A DNA stretch of 64,000 nucleotides from Cryobacterium sp. BB307 (GTDB lineage Bacteria > Actinomycetota > Actinomycetes > Actinomycetales > Microbacteriaceae). The first letter of the stretch is position 1. The number at the start of each line of letters is the position of its first letter. The notes beneath the pieces were generated by a model. It was not told the origin of the DNA. It saw only the letters and a list, made by a program, of their open reading frames with translations, and searched no databases. Below, piece after piece: positions 51,113 through 59,013 of the stretch. Location of the stretch: contig NZ_JAANZA010000001.1 in assembly GCF_012274275.1 (NCBI RefSeq), positions 1,408,148 to 1,472,147 on the forward strand. Reading direction: 5' to 3'. The translations under genes and the position numbers were made by a program.

Positions 51113-51388
51113 ATGACCGATCAGACCCCAGACCTGAAGCGCGGCGACGAGTACATCGTCTTCTATAAGGGCGGCCCCAACGACGGTCGCATCGACCGTC
51201 GCATCAGCACGGATGGTTCGTGGGACGAGGAGCTGACTGTCGTCGCATCGATCGACGGCAAGGAAACCCTCATCAACTACAACTTCGAGTCGTGGCGCGA
51301 GCTCGGCGACCAGTACCAGGTCGAGTACATCTACGACCCGAAGGACAGCGACGAGCTTGAGGACCCAGAGGACCGCAACGACCTCTGA
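51113..51388 (+). CDS. Conserved hypothetical acidic protein
   Basis: 91 residues. DEYIVFYKGGPNDGRIDRRISTDGSWDEELTVVASIDGKE with a beta-rich feel, then a Glu/Asp-rich end. Not recognised as a named family, but the position beside orn is common in Microbacteriaceae as far as I recall. Leaderless: TAGTAA (51101-51106), six bases before ATG. Confidence 0.78.
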   Translation: MTDQTPDLKRGDEYIVFYKGGPNDGRIDRRISTDGSWDEELTVVASIDGKETLINYNFESWRELGDQYQVEYIYDPKDSDELEDPEDRNDL

Positions 51389-51450
51389 CGATTCGTCAAT
51401 TAAATGCCGGGTGCCGTATGGGTGCTGCGGTATCGTGGTAGCGCGTTTTC

Positions 51451-51523
51451 GCCCTCGTAGCTCAGCGGATAGAGCAGGAGCCTTCTAATCTCTTGGTCGC
51501 AGGTTCGATTCCTGCCGAGGGCG
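51451..51523 (+). tRNA. tRNA-Arg (TCT)
   Basis: 73 bases, CCA not encoded. Acceptor GCCCTCG/CGAGGGC, D-arm GCTCAGCGGATAGAGC, anticodon loop CTTCTAA (anticodon TCT), T-arm GCAGGTTCGATTCCTGC. The anticodon stem has one C-T mismatch next to the loop and a G-T pair. Immediately upstream of the accessory-looking gene at 51628. Confidence 0.95.
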
Positions 51524-51627
51524 CGTGTGAGTTGACCCGCCAATTCGGAAAACTGCCAGCTAGTTCGGAAATCCCTCTCCGGAACTGAGGGCGAAACTGA
51601 CGTCAGGTATCTGTTCCGGAGGCGCCG

Positions 51628-53817
51628 ATGCGAGCCATGGCCGGACCGCAGTCTCGAGGTCTTCGAGAACCGCTGCGCAGAACCCTTCGTGTCGTCATCG
51701 GTCTGATGGTGTGTGTCGCTGTGGCGGCGTCCGCCGTCGCGTTCTGGGCGATGTCTGGCGGTGTGCAGGCAGAGGTCGTCGCAAAGTATCCGGGGCCCGC
51801 AACGCGCGTGGTGCAGGGTTCCGCGGAGGTCCATGTCGTGTTGCAGGTCGGATGGTTCAACCGCCAGAGGAACTTCGACATCGTGCTCACCGGGTCAGGC
51901 GGCGAGATCGTCGATGGACGCAATGTCCAGAGCAACACGGGGGTGCTGTCCTTCACGCCCGAGGTGCCCTTGAGTGCGGGGACGTATGGGGTGGAGGTAC
52001 ACCATCGCGAGTCACCGTCGTCGAAGGACAATGTCATCGATTCGTGGCCCATAACAGTCGAGCCTGCGCCAAGTCTCTCCGACGGATCGGGCGGCAGCAT
52101 ACTCGTGGTGGCGCGACAGGGGACCAGGGACGCCTATCTGGCAGAGATCCTGCGGGCCGAAGGATTCACAGGATTCGACACCGTGACTCCGGAGGAGCTC
52201 CAAAGCGACCTGCTCGCAAGCCATCCAGTCGTCATCCTCGGCGCCATGAGCTCGACGGGGCCGCACCTTGCCCAGGTGGAGTCCTGGGTGATGGGCGGCG
52301 GTGAACTGATCACGATGAAGCCGGAGGGCGGGCTGGCCGAGCTGGCTGGACTTGAGCCAACCGGGCTGGCGCTCGAGGATGGCTACCTGGAGATCGACAC
52401 CACACAGGCCCTTGGGGTCGGCCTGACAGCCGAGGCCATGCAGTTCCATGGTGGCGCGCTGCTGTACACGACCGGGTCGGAAAGCCAAACCATCGCGACC
52501 CTATCCCCTGACCGGGAGCGCTCCGGCCCGCATCCCGCGCTGACCTTGACCGAAGTTGGCAATTCCGCTGGACACATCGCCGCCTTCAGCTACGACCTGG
52601 CGACTTCGGTCATCTACACCAGGCAGGGACATCCGGATGCGGCGGGAAGCGAGCACGACGGCTCGGCGCCCATCCGGCCGAATGACCTCTTCATCGGAAC
52701 AACCGATGAACCGGACTACCTGGATCAGTCCAACATCGGGATCCCGCAGGCCGATGAGCAGATGCGCCTACTGAGCAACGTGCTGGTGGAACTACACGGA
52801 GACACGTCCCCGCTGCCGCGGTTCTGGTATCTGCCCAACGGTGAGAAGACCGCCTTGGTGATGACAGCAGACGACCATGGGACCGAGGACGGGACCAGAC
52901 AGTCCTTCGAGCGGATGCTGTCCTTGGCCGAGCCCGGATGTGATGTCGAGCGGTGGGAGTGTCCGCGCGCGACGTCCTGGCTGCATCCGCCGACCCCACT
53001 CGCCGCAGAAGACGCTGAACGCTACTGGGACCTGGGGTTCGATCTGGGGGCTCACGTCTCCACGGGCTGCGCGGACTGGACCGAGGAGTCACTCGACGCT
53101 GCGTTCGCCGCATCCATGCTGCAGTTCCGCAGCAGGCATCCTGCCCTTCCCGACCAGACAGGCCACCGCCTCCACTGTGTCGCCTACAGCGACTGGCTGG
53201 GCCTGCCGACCGAGGAGCGCCAGTGGGGCATCCGCCTCGACATGAACTACTACAACTGGCCACCGGACTGGATCCGGGACCGGCCCGGTTACATCACCGG
53301 GTCGGCGCTGCCCATGCGGTTCAGCGACGAGGACGGCCGGATGCTGGACGTCTTCCAGCAGGAGACACACCTGGTCAATGAGACCTGGATGGGTTCCACT
53401 GCCGGTATCGACGAGCTGATCACCGCGGCGGAGGACGAACGCGGCTACTACGGGCTGCTCGGCACACACTACGACTTCAGCGATGACTTCGATCAGAAGC
53501 TGATGGACGTCGCCGTCCGCAGGGACATTCCGATGATCTCCGCTGGGCAGCTGCTCGACTTCACCGAGGGGCGCCAGGCTTCAACGTTCACGACCGTGGA
53601 CAGCACCGGCACGGGCGACGTGGCGTTCGAGGTCCAGGTGGACCCACGCGTCGACGGCCTGCTCACCGGCATGCTTCCGGCGGACTTTGGAGAGAGGGTA
53701 TTGACGTCGCTGACGGCTGACGGCGTTGCGGTCGACTACGACGTCAAGCGCATCAAGGGGATCAGCTACGCCTTCTTCCAGGTGGATGACCTCCGTTACC
53801 AGGCCGGGTACCGCTGA
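51628..53817 (+). CDS. Large secreted protein: Ig/CopC-like, ThuA/GATase-like and deacetylase-like regions
   Basis: 729 residues; no single family recognised. N-terminal basic stretch and hydrophobic helix (about 20-42) make a signal anchor. About 48-148: beta-sandwich segment (AEVHVVLQVGWFNRQRNFDI, PLSAGTYGVEVHHRE) like CopC/Ig domains. About 158-245: alpha/beta segment (ILVVARQGTRDAYLAEILRAEGF, HPVVILGAMS, MGGGELITMKPEGGLAELAG) like a ThuA/GATase1-type domain. About 395-640: TALVMTADDHGTEDGTRQSF, DLGAHVSTGC and LLGTHYDF, like a carbohydrate deacetylase (NodB) barrel with an Asp-Asp-His metal site. A final beta domain follows. Directly after tRNA-Arg, with codon use that looks less biased than its neighbours, so acquisition is plausible. 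GGAGG five bases before ATG. Confidence 0.7.
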   Translation: MRAMAGPQSRGLREPLRRTLRVVIGLMVCVAVAASAVAFWAMSGGVQAEVVAKYPGPATRVVQGSAEVHVVLQVGWFNRQRNFDIVLTGSGGEIVDGRNVQSNTGVLSFTPEVPLSAGTYGVEVHHRESPSSKDNVIDSWPITVEPAPSLSDGSGGSILVVARQGTRDAYLAEILRAEGFTGFDTVTPEELQSDLLASHPVVILGAMSSTGPHLAQVESWVMGGGELITMKPEGGLAELAGLEPTGLALEDGYLEIDTTQALGVGLTAEAMQFHGGALLYTTGSESQTIATLSPDRERSGPHPALTLTEVGNSAGHIAAFSYDLATSVIYTRQGHPDAAGSEHDGSAPIRPNDLFIGTTDEPDYLDQSNIGIPQADEQMRLLSNVLVELHGDTSPLPRFWYLPNGEKTALVMTADDHGTEDGTRQSFERMLSLAEPGCDVERWECPRATSWLHPPTPLAAEDAERYWDLGFDLGAHVSTGCADWTEESLDAAFAASMLQFRSRHPALPDQTGHRLHCVAYSDWLGLPTEERQWGIRLDMNYYNWPPDWIRDRPGYITGSALPMRFSDEDGRMLDVFQQETHLVNETWMGSTAGIDELITAAEDERGYYGLLGTHYDFSDDFDQKLMDVAVRRDIPMISAGQLLDFTEGRQASTFTTVDSTGTGDVAFEVQVDPRVDGLLTGMLPADFGERVLTSLTADGVAVDYDVKRIKGISYAFFQVDDLRYQAGYR

Positions 53818-53842
53818 GCCGGACCTGCCGGCGAACGGTTGC

Positions 53843-54706
53843 TCAGCCGTAGTGCTCGCCGTCGTCCGGAGCGATGCGCTGACGAACCGTGCTCGCCGAC
53901 TTCGGCATCGGTGTCTGCTCAAATGCCTTCGTGTCGTCAGCAATCCCGGCCGAGTCGTCTGCGGGGGAGTCGCCGGCGGAAGCGCCGGGGGCGGCTGGCA
54001 TGGCGAACGCACCGGACTGTTGACGGAGCGGCGCACGCTGCGGTTCGATCGGTCGCGCGACCGCTTCTGAACCCTGCTGCACCGGGGTGGCGGGGGTGGT
54101 GAAGACACTCGGCGGGTTGTCTTCGACAACGGGCTTGGAGCTGGCTTCACCGGCCGCCTGCTGCGCCGCCCAGGCCTGCTGCTGAGCGATGAGTTCCTGA
54201 TCGGTGAGCGACGCCTCGTAGGCCCACGAGTCGAGATCGTTCTTGAAGAGCTTCTTGGCGCGACTCGGCTTGTCCTGCCACTCGAGCATCCGGCTGCGGA
54301 ATTCGATCAGCGATTGCTCCGCCTGGAAGCTGAACGACACGGCGTTCTTCTTCATCTCGGCGATCTCGTGGATGGCCCAGTCGGCAGCCATCGCCGCCCC
54401 GGTCACCGGCAGGAGGCGAACCTGCACGTCGGCCTCGAGGGCGACGTGCTCAGCGTGCTGCTGCTCGGGAGCGGACAGCGAGTTCCAACGGGCCGCGCGA
54501 CGAGCGGATGCGATGAGCGCGGTGATCGCCGCAGCGCGCTTCTCCCGCTCGTGCAGTTCGACAATGCGCTTGGTGGCTGCTCGCCCGATGAGGGCGGCGA
54601 TGATTCCGGCCACCAGTATCGCGAGAGCCGGGATTATCGCGGTGGTCATCACCTGCTGCCCGGCCTCTGAATTGAACCAGTCAAGGAAGTTGTTCCACCA
54701 CTGCAT
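53843..54706 (-). CDS. Hypothetical membrane-anchored protein with disordered tail
   Basis: 287 residues. One membrane helix (about 20-44, VMTTAIIPALAILVAGIIAALIG), a helical cytoplasmic-looking domain (45-190: HEREKRAAAITALIASARRAARWNSL, MLEWQDKPSRAKKLFKNDLDSWAYEASL) and a Pro/Ala/Gln-rich disordered end. I recall similar proteins in Microbacteriaceae but no function. Leaderless: TAAGGT (54713-54718, minus strand), six bases before ATG. Confidence 0.8.
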   Translation of the reverse strand: MQWWNNFLDWFNSEAGQQVMTTAIIPALAILVAGIIAALIGRAATKRIVELHEREKRAAAITALIASARRAARWNSLSAPEQQHAEHVALEADVQVRLLPVTGAAMAADWAIHEIAEMKKNAVSFSFQAEQSLIEFRSRMLEWQDKPSRAKKLFKNDLDSWAYEASLTDQELIAQQQAWAAQQAAGEASSKPVVEDNPPSVFTTPATPVQQGSEAVARPIEPQRAPLRQQSGAFAMPAAPGASAGDSPADDSAGIADDTKAFEQTPMPKSASTVRQRIAPDDGEHYG

Positions 54707-54779
54707 GGCTGAACCTTACCCACTGTTGGGGGTCATTCACCTGAAATCGCGGGCGAGTCTCGCGCACCGCGACGTTGCG

Positions 54780-55022
54780 TCAGCGCAAGGCGTCGACGGC
54801 CTCATCGAACGCCCAGAACTCGCCGACGATGAGGAAGTGCTTGGCGCGCGCGACGAGCCGCTTGGCGCGGAATCGGATGCCGCGGGGGTCGCTGAACTGC
54901 TCGACGTAGCCGAGCACCTCGCCGTCGGGGCGGGTCACACGCCACAGTTCGCTGTGCAACTGCATGCAGCGGACGCCGAAGCGATCGCGTGTCGACGTTC
55001 CGGCGTAGTCGAGTCGTGCCAT
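54780..55022 (-). CDS. Small hypothetical protein
   Basis: 80 residues: ELWRVTRPDGEVLGYVEQFSDPRGIRFRAKRLVARAKHFLIVGEFWAFDEAVDALR. Basic, compact, resembles short actinobacterial proteins of unknown function. ATG with GAGGAG six bases upstream. Nothing in the neighbourhood suggests a role. Confidence 0.75.
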   Translation of the reverse strand: MARLDYAGTSTRDRFGVRCMQLHSELWRVTRPDGEVLGYVEQFSDPRGIRFRAKRLVARAKHFLIVGEFWAFDEAVDALR

Positions 55023-55097
55023 CCGTTCTCCTCGTGTGCAGCCGGCCGCTGTGATCTCGGGACGCTAGCGAGGTTACGGTGGACCACCGACATCGCC

Positions 55098-56045
55098 TCA
55101 GGTGATTCGCGCGTCCTGGTCGATGATCGCGAGGTCGGGGTCGACCACCTTGTTGATGCGAGCCGTCTGCGCGAGCACGATGCCGACCAGGACGACGGCA
55201 GCACCAACCAGCTGCAACGGTGTCAGAAGCTCACCGAGCCAAATCCAAGCGAACGCGAAGGCGAAGATCACCTCGGCGGATGCGGTGATGCCGGCCGCGG
55301 TGGCCGTCAGGTAGCGCAGGGCGAGCAATGAGAGCAGAAACGGGGCGAACGAGCCCAGCACCACATTCCAGGCCACCAGCATCCAGAGCGGCACCGCAAC
55401 CCCTTCGAGGTGACCGCCGAGCGGGACCGCCTCGCCGAGCCCGCTCACATCGAGCGAGCCGAGGTCGCCGAAGATCACCCAGAACAGCGCTGCAAACGAC
55501 ATCGACCAGAACCCCACCGCCATCGGGGAGGACTTGCCCACTTCGCGTTCACCGAGCAGGAAGTACAGCGCAAGGGCGACCGCCGCGCACGACGCCATGA
55601 GCACGCCCAACGGGTTGAGGTCACTGTTCCAAACCCGCGCCACAAGCGCCAGACCGATCAGCACGAACCCGATGGCGACCCACAGGCGCGCCCGCACCTG
55701 TTCACGCAGGACGAAAAACGCGAACAGCGCGACGATGAGGACCGCCATGTACTCGATGAGCAGCGCGATTCCCACCGGCACGAGGCTCACCGCGACCGCA
55801 TACGTGAACTGCAGCAGCGCCACACCGAACACGCCGAGGACGGCGAGCACCGCTGCCTGGCGAAGCGTGATCCTGAATGCCTTACGGTCGCTGACCAGCA
55901 GCACAAGGGCTGCGATCAACGCGGTGCCAGCGACACGGAACAGCGTGACGTGCGCCGCGCTCAGCCCGCCCTCGACGAGCACCTTGGTGACGCTTCCATT
56001 CACTCCGAAGAGCAGCGCCGCAAGCAGCGCCCAGAAGTAGCCCAC
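55098..56045 (-). CDS. EamA/DMT-family transporter
   Basis: 315 residues, ten predicted helices in two EamA repeats: VGYFWALLAALLFGVNGSVTKVLVEGGLSA...RVAGTALIAALVLL and MAVGFWSMSFAALFWVIF...LLALRYLTATAAGITASAEVIFAFAFAWIWLGELL. The RhtA-like branch exports amino acids or metabolites. GTG at 56045, three bases after the stop of the aldo/keto reductase gene, so the two form an operon. Confidence 0.88.
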   Translation of the reverse strand: MGYFWALLAALLFGVNGSVTKVLVEGGLSAAHVTLFRVAGTALIAALVLLVSDRKAFRITLRQAAVLAVLGVFGVALLQFTYAVAVSLVPVGIALLIEYMAVLIVALFAFFVLREQVRARLWVAIGFVLIGLALVARVWNSDLNPLGVLMASCAAVALALYFLLGEREVGKSSPMAVGFWSMSFAALFWVIFGDLGSLDVSGLGEAVPLGGHLEGVAVPLWMLVAWNVVLGSFAPFLLSLLALRYLTATAAGITASAEVIFAFAFAWIWLGELLTPLQLVGAAVVLVGIVLAQTARINKVVDPDLAIIDQDARIT

Positions 56046-56047
56046 CG

Positions 56048-57052
56048 CTAGTGAAGTCCGGTGCCGTGCACTGCGTACGGCTCGATAGCGGCGATCTCGT
56101 GCGCCTCGAGCGGCGGCGAGTGCAGCGCATCCAGGCTGTCGTCGAGTTGCGCGACGCTGCTCGCGCCGATGATGGCGCTGGTGACCTCGCGCTGCCGCAG
56201 CACCCACCGGAGCGCCAGTTGCGCGAGGGTCTGACTGCGGGAGTCGGCGATCGCCTGCAACGCCGTCGCACGCTCGAGGTAGCTGGAGCTGACGTTCTCG
56301 GCGTTGAGCCAGCGACCCTCGGCGGCGCGTGATCCGGCCGGGACGCCCTTCAGGTACCGGTTGGTCGCCAGTCCCTGGGCGAGCGGGGAGTACACGACGC
56401 AGCCGACGCCGAGTTCGCCCAGCGTCTCGAACAGTCCCTCTTCCGGCGTGCGATCGAACAGGTTGTAGCGGGGCTGGTGGATCAGCAGCGGGATGCCGTG
56501 CCCTGCGAGCGCCTCGTACGCCGCCCGAGTCTGCACGGGGTCGTAGTTCGAGATCCCCGCGTACAGTGCCTTCCCCTGCTTGATCGCGGTGGCGATGGCG
56601 CCCATGGTCTCGTGGATCGGCGTATCCGGATCCGGTCGATGCGAGTAGAAGATATCGACGTAGTCGACGCCCATCCGCTTCAGCGACTGGTCCAAGGACG
56701 CGAGCAGGTACTTGCGCGAACCCCATTCGCCGTACGGGCCCGGCCACATGTTGTGACCCGCTTTCGTCGAGATGATGAGCTCGTCACGGTAAGGCACCAG
56801 GTCCTGCCGCAGGATCGTGCCGAAGTTCGACTCGGCGGCGCCGGCTGGAGGGCCGTAGTTGTTCGCCAGATCGAAGTGCGTGACACCGCGATCAAACGCG
56901 CGCCGGATGATTGCGCGCTGGGTCTCGAGCGGACGGTCATCGCCGAAATTGTTCCAGAGCCCGAGTGAGATCTCGGGCAGTTTCAGGCCGCTCATCCCGG
57001 TGCGCGCGTACTGCGTACGCTGGTAGCGATCCCGGGCCGCCTCGTAGTTCAT
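56048..57052 (-). CDS. Aldo/keto reductase (YghZ/Gpr-like)
   Basis: 334 residues. ISLGLWNNFGDDRPLETQRAIIRRAFDRGVTHFDLANNYGPPAGAAE, catalytic Tyr in that block; STKAGHNMWPGPYGEWGSRKYLLASLDQSLKRMGVDYVDIFYSHRPDP with catalytic His. This matches the L-glyceraldehyde 3-phosphate reductase/methylglyoxal reductase (YghZ) branch. Leaderless with TAGGCT (57059-57064, minus strand) six bases before ATG, a box that overlaps that of divergent msrA. Confidence 0.92.
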   Translation of the reverse strand: MNYEAARDRYQRTQYARTGMSGLKLPEISLGLWNNFGDDRPLETQRAIIRRAFDRGVTHFDLANNYGPPAGAAESNFGTILRQDLVPYRDELIISTKAGHNMWPGPYGEWGSRKYLLASLDQSLKRMGVDYVDIFYSHRPDPDTPIHETMGAIATAIKQGKALYAGISNYDPVQTRAAYEALAGHGIPLLIHQPRYNLFDRTPEEGLFETLGELGVGCVVYSPLAQGLATNRYLKGVPAGSRAAEGRWLNAENVSSSYLERATALQAIADSRSQTLAQLALRWVLRQREVTSAIIGASSVAQLDDSLDALHSPPLEAHEIAAIEPYAVHGTGLH

Positions 57053-57069
57053 GGCGTTAGCCTAGAGCC
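57053..57069. promoter_or_regulatory. 17-bp divergent leaderless promoter pair with overlapping -10 boxes
   Basis: The whole space between the two start codons is 17 bases. On the plus strand TAGCCT (57058-57063) stands six bases before the msrA ATG; on the minus strand TAGGCT (57064-57059) stands six bases before the aldo/keto reductase ATG. The two boxes share TAGCCTA and would compete for RNA polymerase. Any -35 region lies within the opposite gene. Confidence 0.75.
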
Positions 57070-57597
57070 ATGGAGACGTACGTTCTGGCTGGCGGTTGCT
57101 TCTGGTGTCTCGACGCGGTTTACCGCACTCTCACCGGTGTCGAAGACGTCGTATCCGGATACACGGGTGGCGCGACGGCGAACCCCTCCTACGAGGCGGT
57201 GTGCACTGGAACCACGGGGCACGCCGAGGCCGTCGCGGTGACGTTCGACCCCGAGCAGATCCCCGGCGACGTCATCCTGGACGTGTTCTTCACACTGCAC
57301 GACCCGCGTCAGCTGAACCGCCAGGGCAACGACATCGGAACGCAGTACCGCTCGGCGATGTATTACGTGAACGACAAGCAGAAGGCGCTCTTCGAGAATG
57401 CCATCCGGAAGGCCGATGAACTCTGGGACGGAGGCATCGTCACCCAGCTGGAACCGCTCGGTGAGTTCTACCGCGCCGAGGAGTACCACCAGGACTTCTT
57501 CGCCAAGAACCCTGGTCAGGGCTATTGCCTCGCGGTCGCGGTCCCCAAGGTCAACAAGGTGCGCAAGTCGTTCGCGTCGTATGTGAAGGCCGCCTGA
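57070..57597 (+). CDS. msrA: Peptide-methionine (S)-S-oxide reductase
   Basis: Repairs oxidised methionine. 175 residues. Catalytic Cys10 in LAGGCFWCLDAVYRTL, then SGYTGGATANPSYEAVCTGTTGHAEAV, FFTLHDPRQLNRQGNDIGTQYRSAMYY and EYHQDFFAKNPGQGYC with the likely recycling Cys. Complete. Leaderless (see the promoter pair). Its neighbour on the other strand is a reductase too, suggesting both belong to a stress response. Confidence 0.97.
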   Translation: METYVLAGGCFWCLDAVYRTLTGVEDVVSGYTGGATANPSYEAVCTGTTGHAEAVAVTFDPEQIPGDVILDVFFTLHDPRQLNRQGNDIGTQYRSAMYYVNDKQKALFENAIRKADELWDGGIVTQLEPLGEFYRAEEYHQDFFAKNPGQGYCLAVAVPKVNKVRKSFASYVKAA

Positions 57598-57623
57598 CCC
57601 ACGCTTGTCCGACGGAGGGCGCC

Positions 57624-57833
57624 ATGGCAGAGGAAACCACAGAGAAGACCTGGGTCGCCTTCGGGCCGGCGGGTGCGATCGGCAGCGTCCACCGCGTCGA
57701 AGGCGAGTACACCTTCAAGCTGCTGACGGATGACGCGCCACGTGGCCGCTATCCGTCGCTCGAGGTCGCGAAGAGTGCGTTGTTCGCGGCGTTGCCGCCC
57801 GGCTCGGACTGGCCGGAGTTCCGCGAGCACTGA
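57624..57833 (+). CDS. Small hypothetical protein
   Basis: 69 residues: TWVAFGPAGAIGSVHRVEGEYTFKLLTDDAPRGRYPSLEVAKSALFAALPPGSDWPEF. No family recognised; resembles small actinobacterial proteins with one beta-hairpin and a helix. ATG at 57624 with GGAGGG seven bases upstream, 26 bases after msrA, so probably in its operon. Confidence 0.8.
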   Translation: MAEETTEKTWVAFGPAGAIGSVHRVEGEYTFKLLTDDAPRGRYPSLEVAKSALFAALPPGSDWPEFREH

Positions 57834-57929
57834 GCTGTCCTGTCCTCACCAGAGCAACAGGCTTCGTTCCGTACAACCGCTGTTCGCATCCCAGGGCGAA
57901 ATCGTCGGTGACGTCCCCACACTGATTGC

Positions 57930-58415
57930 ATGAGCGACATCATCACGATCAGGGGCTTCGTCGCCACGGAGCCGAGGCACATCCGAAACGATTCGTTAAT
58001 CATCACCGACTTCCGAATCGCGACTAGCCAGGGGTATTGGAATCGGACGAAGAAGGAGTGGGTCGAGCAGGACTCCAACTTCTACTCGGTGAGCACCTAC
58101 GGGGACCTCGCTGAGAACGTGAACGGATCGGTCCACAAGAGAGAACCCGTCATCATCACCGGCAGGTTGCGAGTCAAGGAATGGGTGAGTGGTGAGAAGA
58201 AGGGCAAAGACGTCGAGATCGTGGCTGACGCCATCGGCCACGACCTGAGTTGGGGCGCGTCGCAGTTCAAGCGGACGCGGAATGTCAACGTGAACCGGGA
58301 GGCAGACGATGCCTTCCCCAGCGCGGCGGAGACCCCGGCCGAGCCCGCGTCCGATAACGAGCAGGCATCGCTGCCCATCAACGATGAGCGCGAAGAAGTC
58401 GCCACACCGTTCTGA
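57930..58415 (+). CDS. ssb: Single-stranded DNA-binding protein (SSB paralogue)
   Basis: 161 residues. OB fold 1-115: ITIRGFVATEPRHIRNDSLIITDFRIATS, YYSVSTYGDLAENV, GRLRVKEWVSGEKKGKDVEIVADAIGHDL. The tail is acidic and ends EEVATPF, a relaxed form of the DDDIPF partner-binding tip. The main replication SSB of Actinobacteria usually lies beside rpsF/rpsR; this one does not, so it is probably the second (SsbB-like) copy. CACACT six bases before ATG. Confidence 0.9.
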   Translation: MSDIITIRGFVATEPRHIRNDSLIITDFRIATSQGYWNRTKKEWVEQDSNFYSVSTYGDLAENVNGSVHKREPVIITGRLRVKEWVSGEKKGKDVEIVADAIGHDLSWGASQFKRTRNVNVNREADDAFPSAAETPAEPASDNEQASLPINDEREEVATPF

Positions 58416-58453
58416 ACTCCACCGCTTGGCCGCACACCCTTAGAATCGTCGGC

Positions 58454-58963
58454 GTGACGAACTGGTGCCGGCAAAGCCCCGCTGCTTCCGGCATCCGGAG
58501 CCTGCTGTCCGTCGCGGCCGTGCTGCTGACCGGCAGTCTCGCGCTCAGCGGGTGCGTCGCCGGGCAACCAGCCGAGGTCGAGGCGACCACAGCGCCCGAG
58601 TCGAGCGCGAGTGCGTCGCCGAAGCCGGAGCGTGATCCCGAACTGCTTCCCGGCGGCAGTGCGCTCGCCAACCGGGACTACTTCGACTTCGTCAACGCGC
58701 GACTGCTCGGGCAGGCGCCGGATGCACAGGGTAAGGCGATTATCGACAACCTGGTCGCGGCCGGATTCGAGAAGGCCGCGATGCAGGTGACACCGGATGC
58801 GACTCCCGGCGGGCTTGCGGTGGACTCCATCGAGTTCTCCGTGCTGGCGGGTGAGGACTGCCTGATCGGTCAGGTCCGAAGCGCCGATTACACGAGCACC
58901 ATCGCGCCAGTGTTGAGCAATGGCGCGTGCCTGGTCGGGAAGACGCGCACCATCGACTGGTGA
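58454..58963 (+). CDS. Putative lipoprotein (DUF6993-like)
   Basis: 169 residues. Lipoprotein signal with lipobox LALSGC (Cys34) in the LLSVAAVLLTGSLALSGC segment; a Ser/Thr/Pro linker (40-62); then a domain NRDYFDFVNARLLGQAPDAQGKAIIDNLVAAGFEKAAMQVTPDATP with two Cys (AGEDCLIGQV, NGACLVGK) that could form a disulfide. The family name is recalled, not verified. Leaderless: TAGAAT (58441-58446), seven bases before GTG. Confidence 0.82.
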   Translation: MTNWCRQSPAASGIRSLLSVAAVLLTGSLALSGCVAGQPAEVEATTAPESSASASPKPERDPELLPGGSALANRDYFDFVNARLLGQAPDAQGKAIIDNLVAAGFEKAAMQVTPDATPGGLAVDSIEFSVLAGEDCLIGQVRSADYTSTIAPVLSNGACLVGKTRTIDW

Positions 58964-59013
58964 TCCCGCGTCAGCCGAATTGGCGCCCAGCCTGGCCTCT
59001 CTAGAATGGGGTC

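Noticed and set aside
51451..51627. Attachment site (att) at tRNA-Arg
   Set aside because: No second copy of the tRNA 3' end was seen within the window and no integrase is present.
55098..56747. 549-residue fusion of a reductase-like frame with the EamA transporter
   Set aside because: The N-terminal part is out of frame with the true aldo/keto reductase gene; the transporter starts at 56045.
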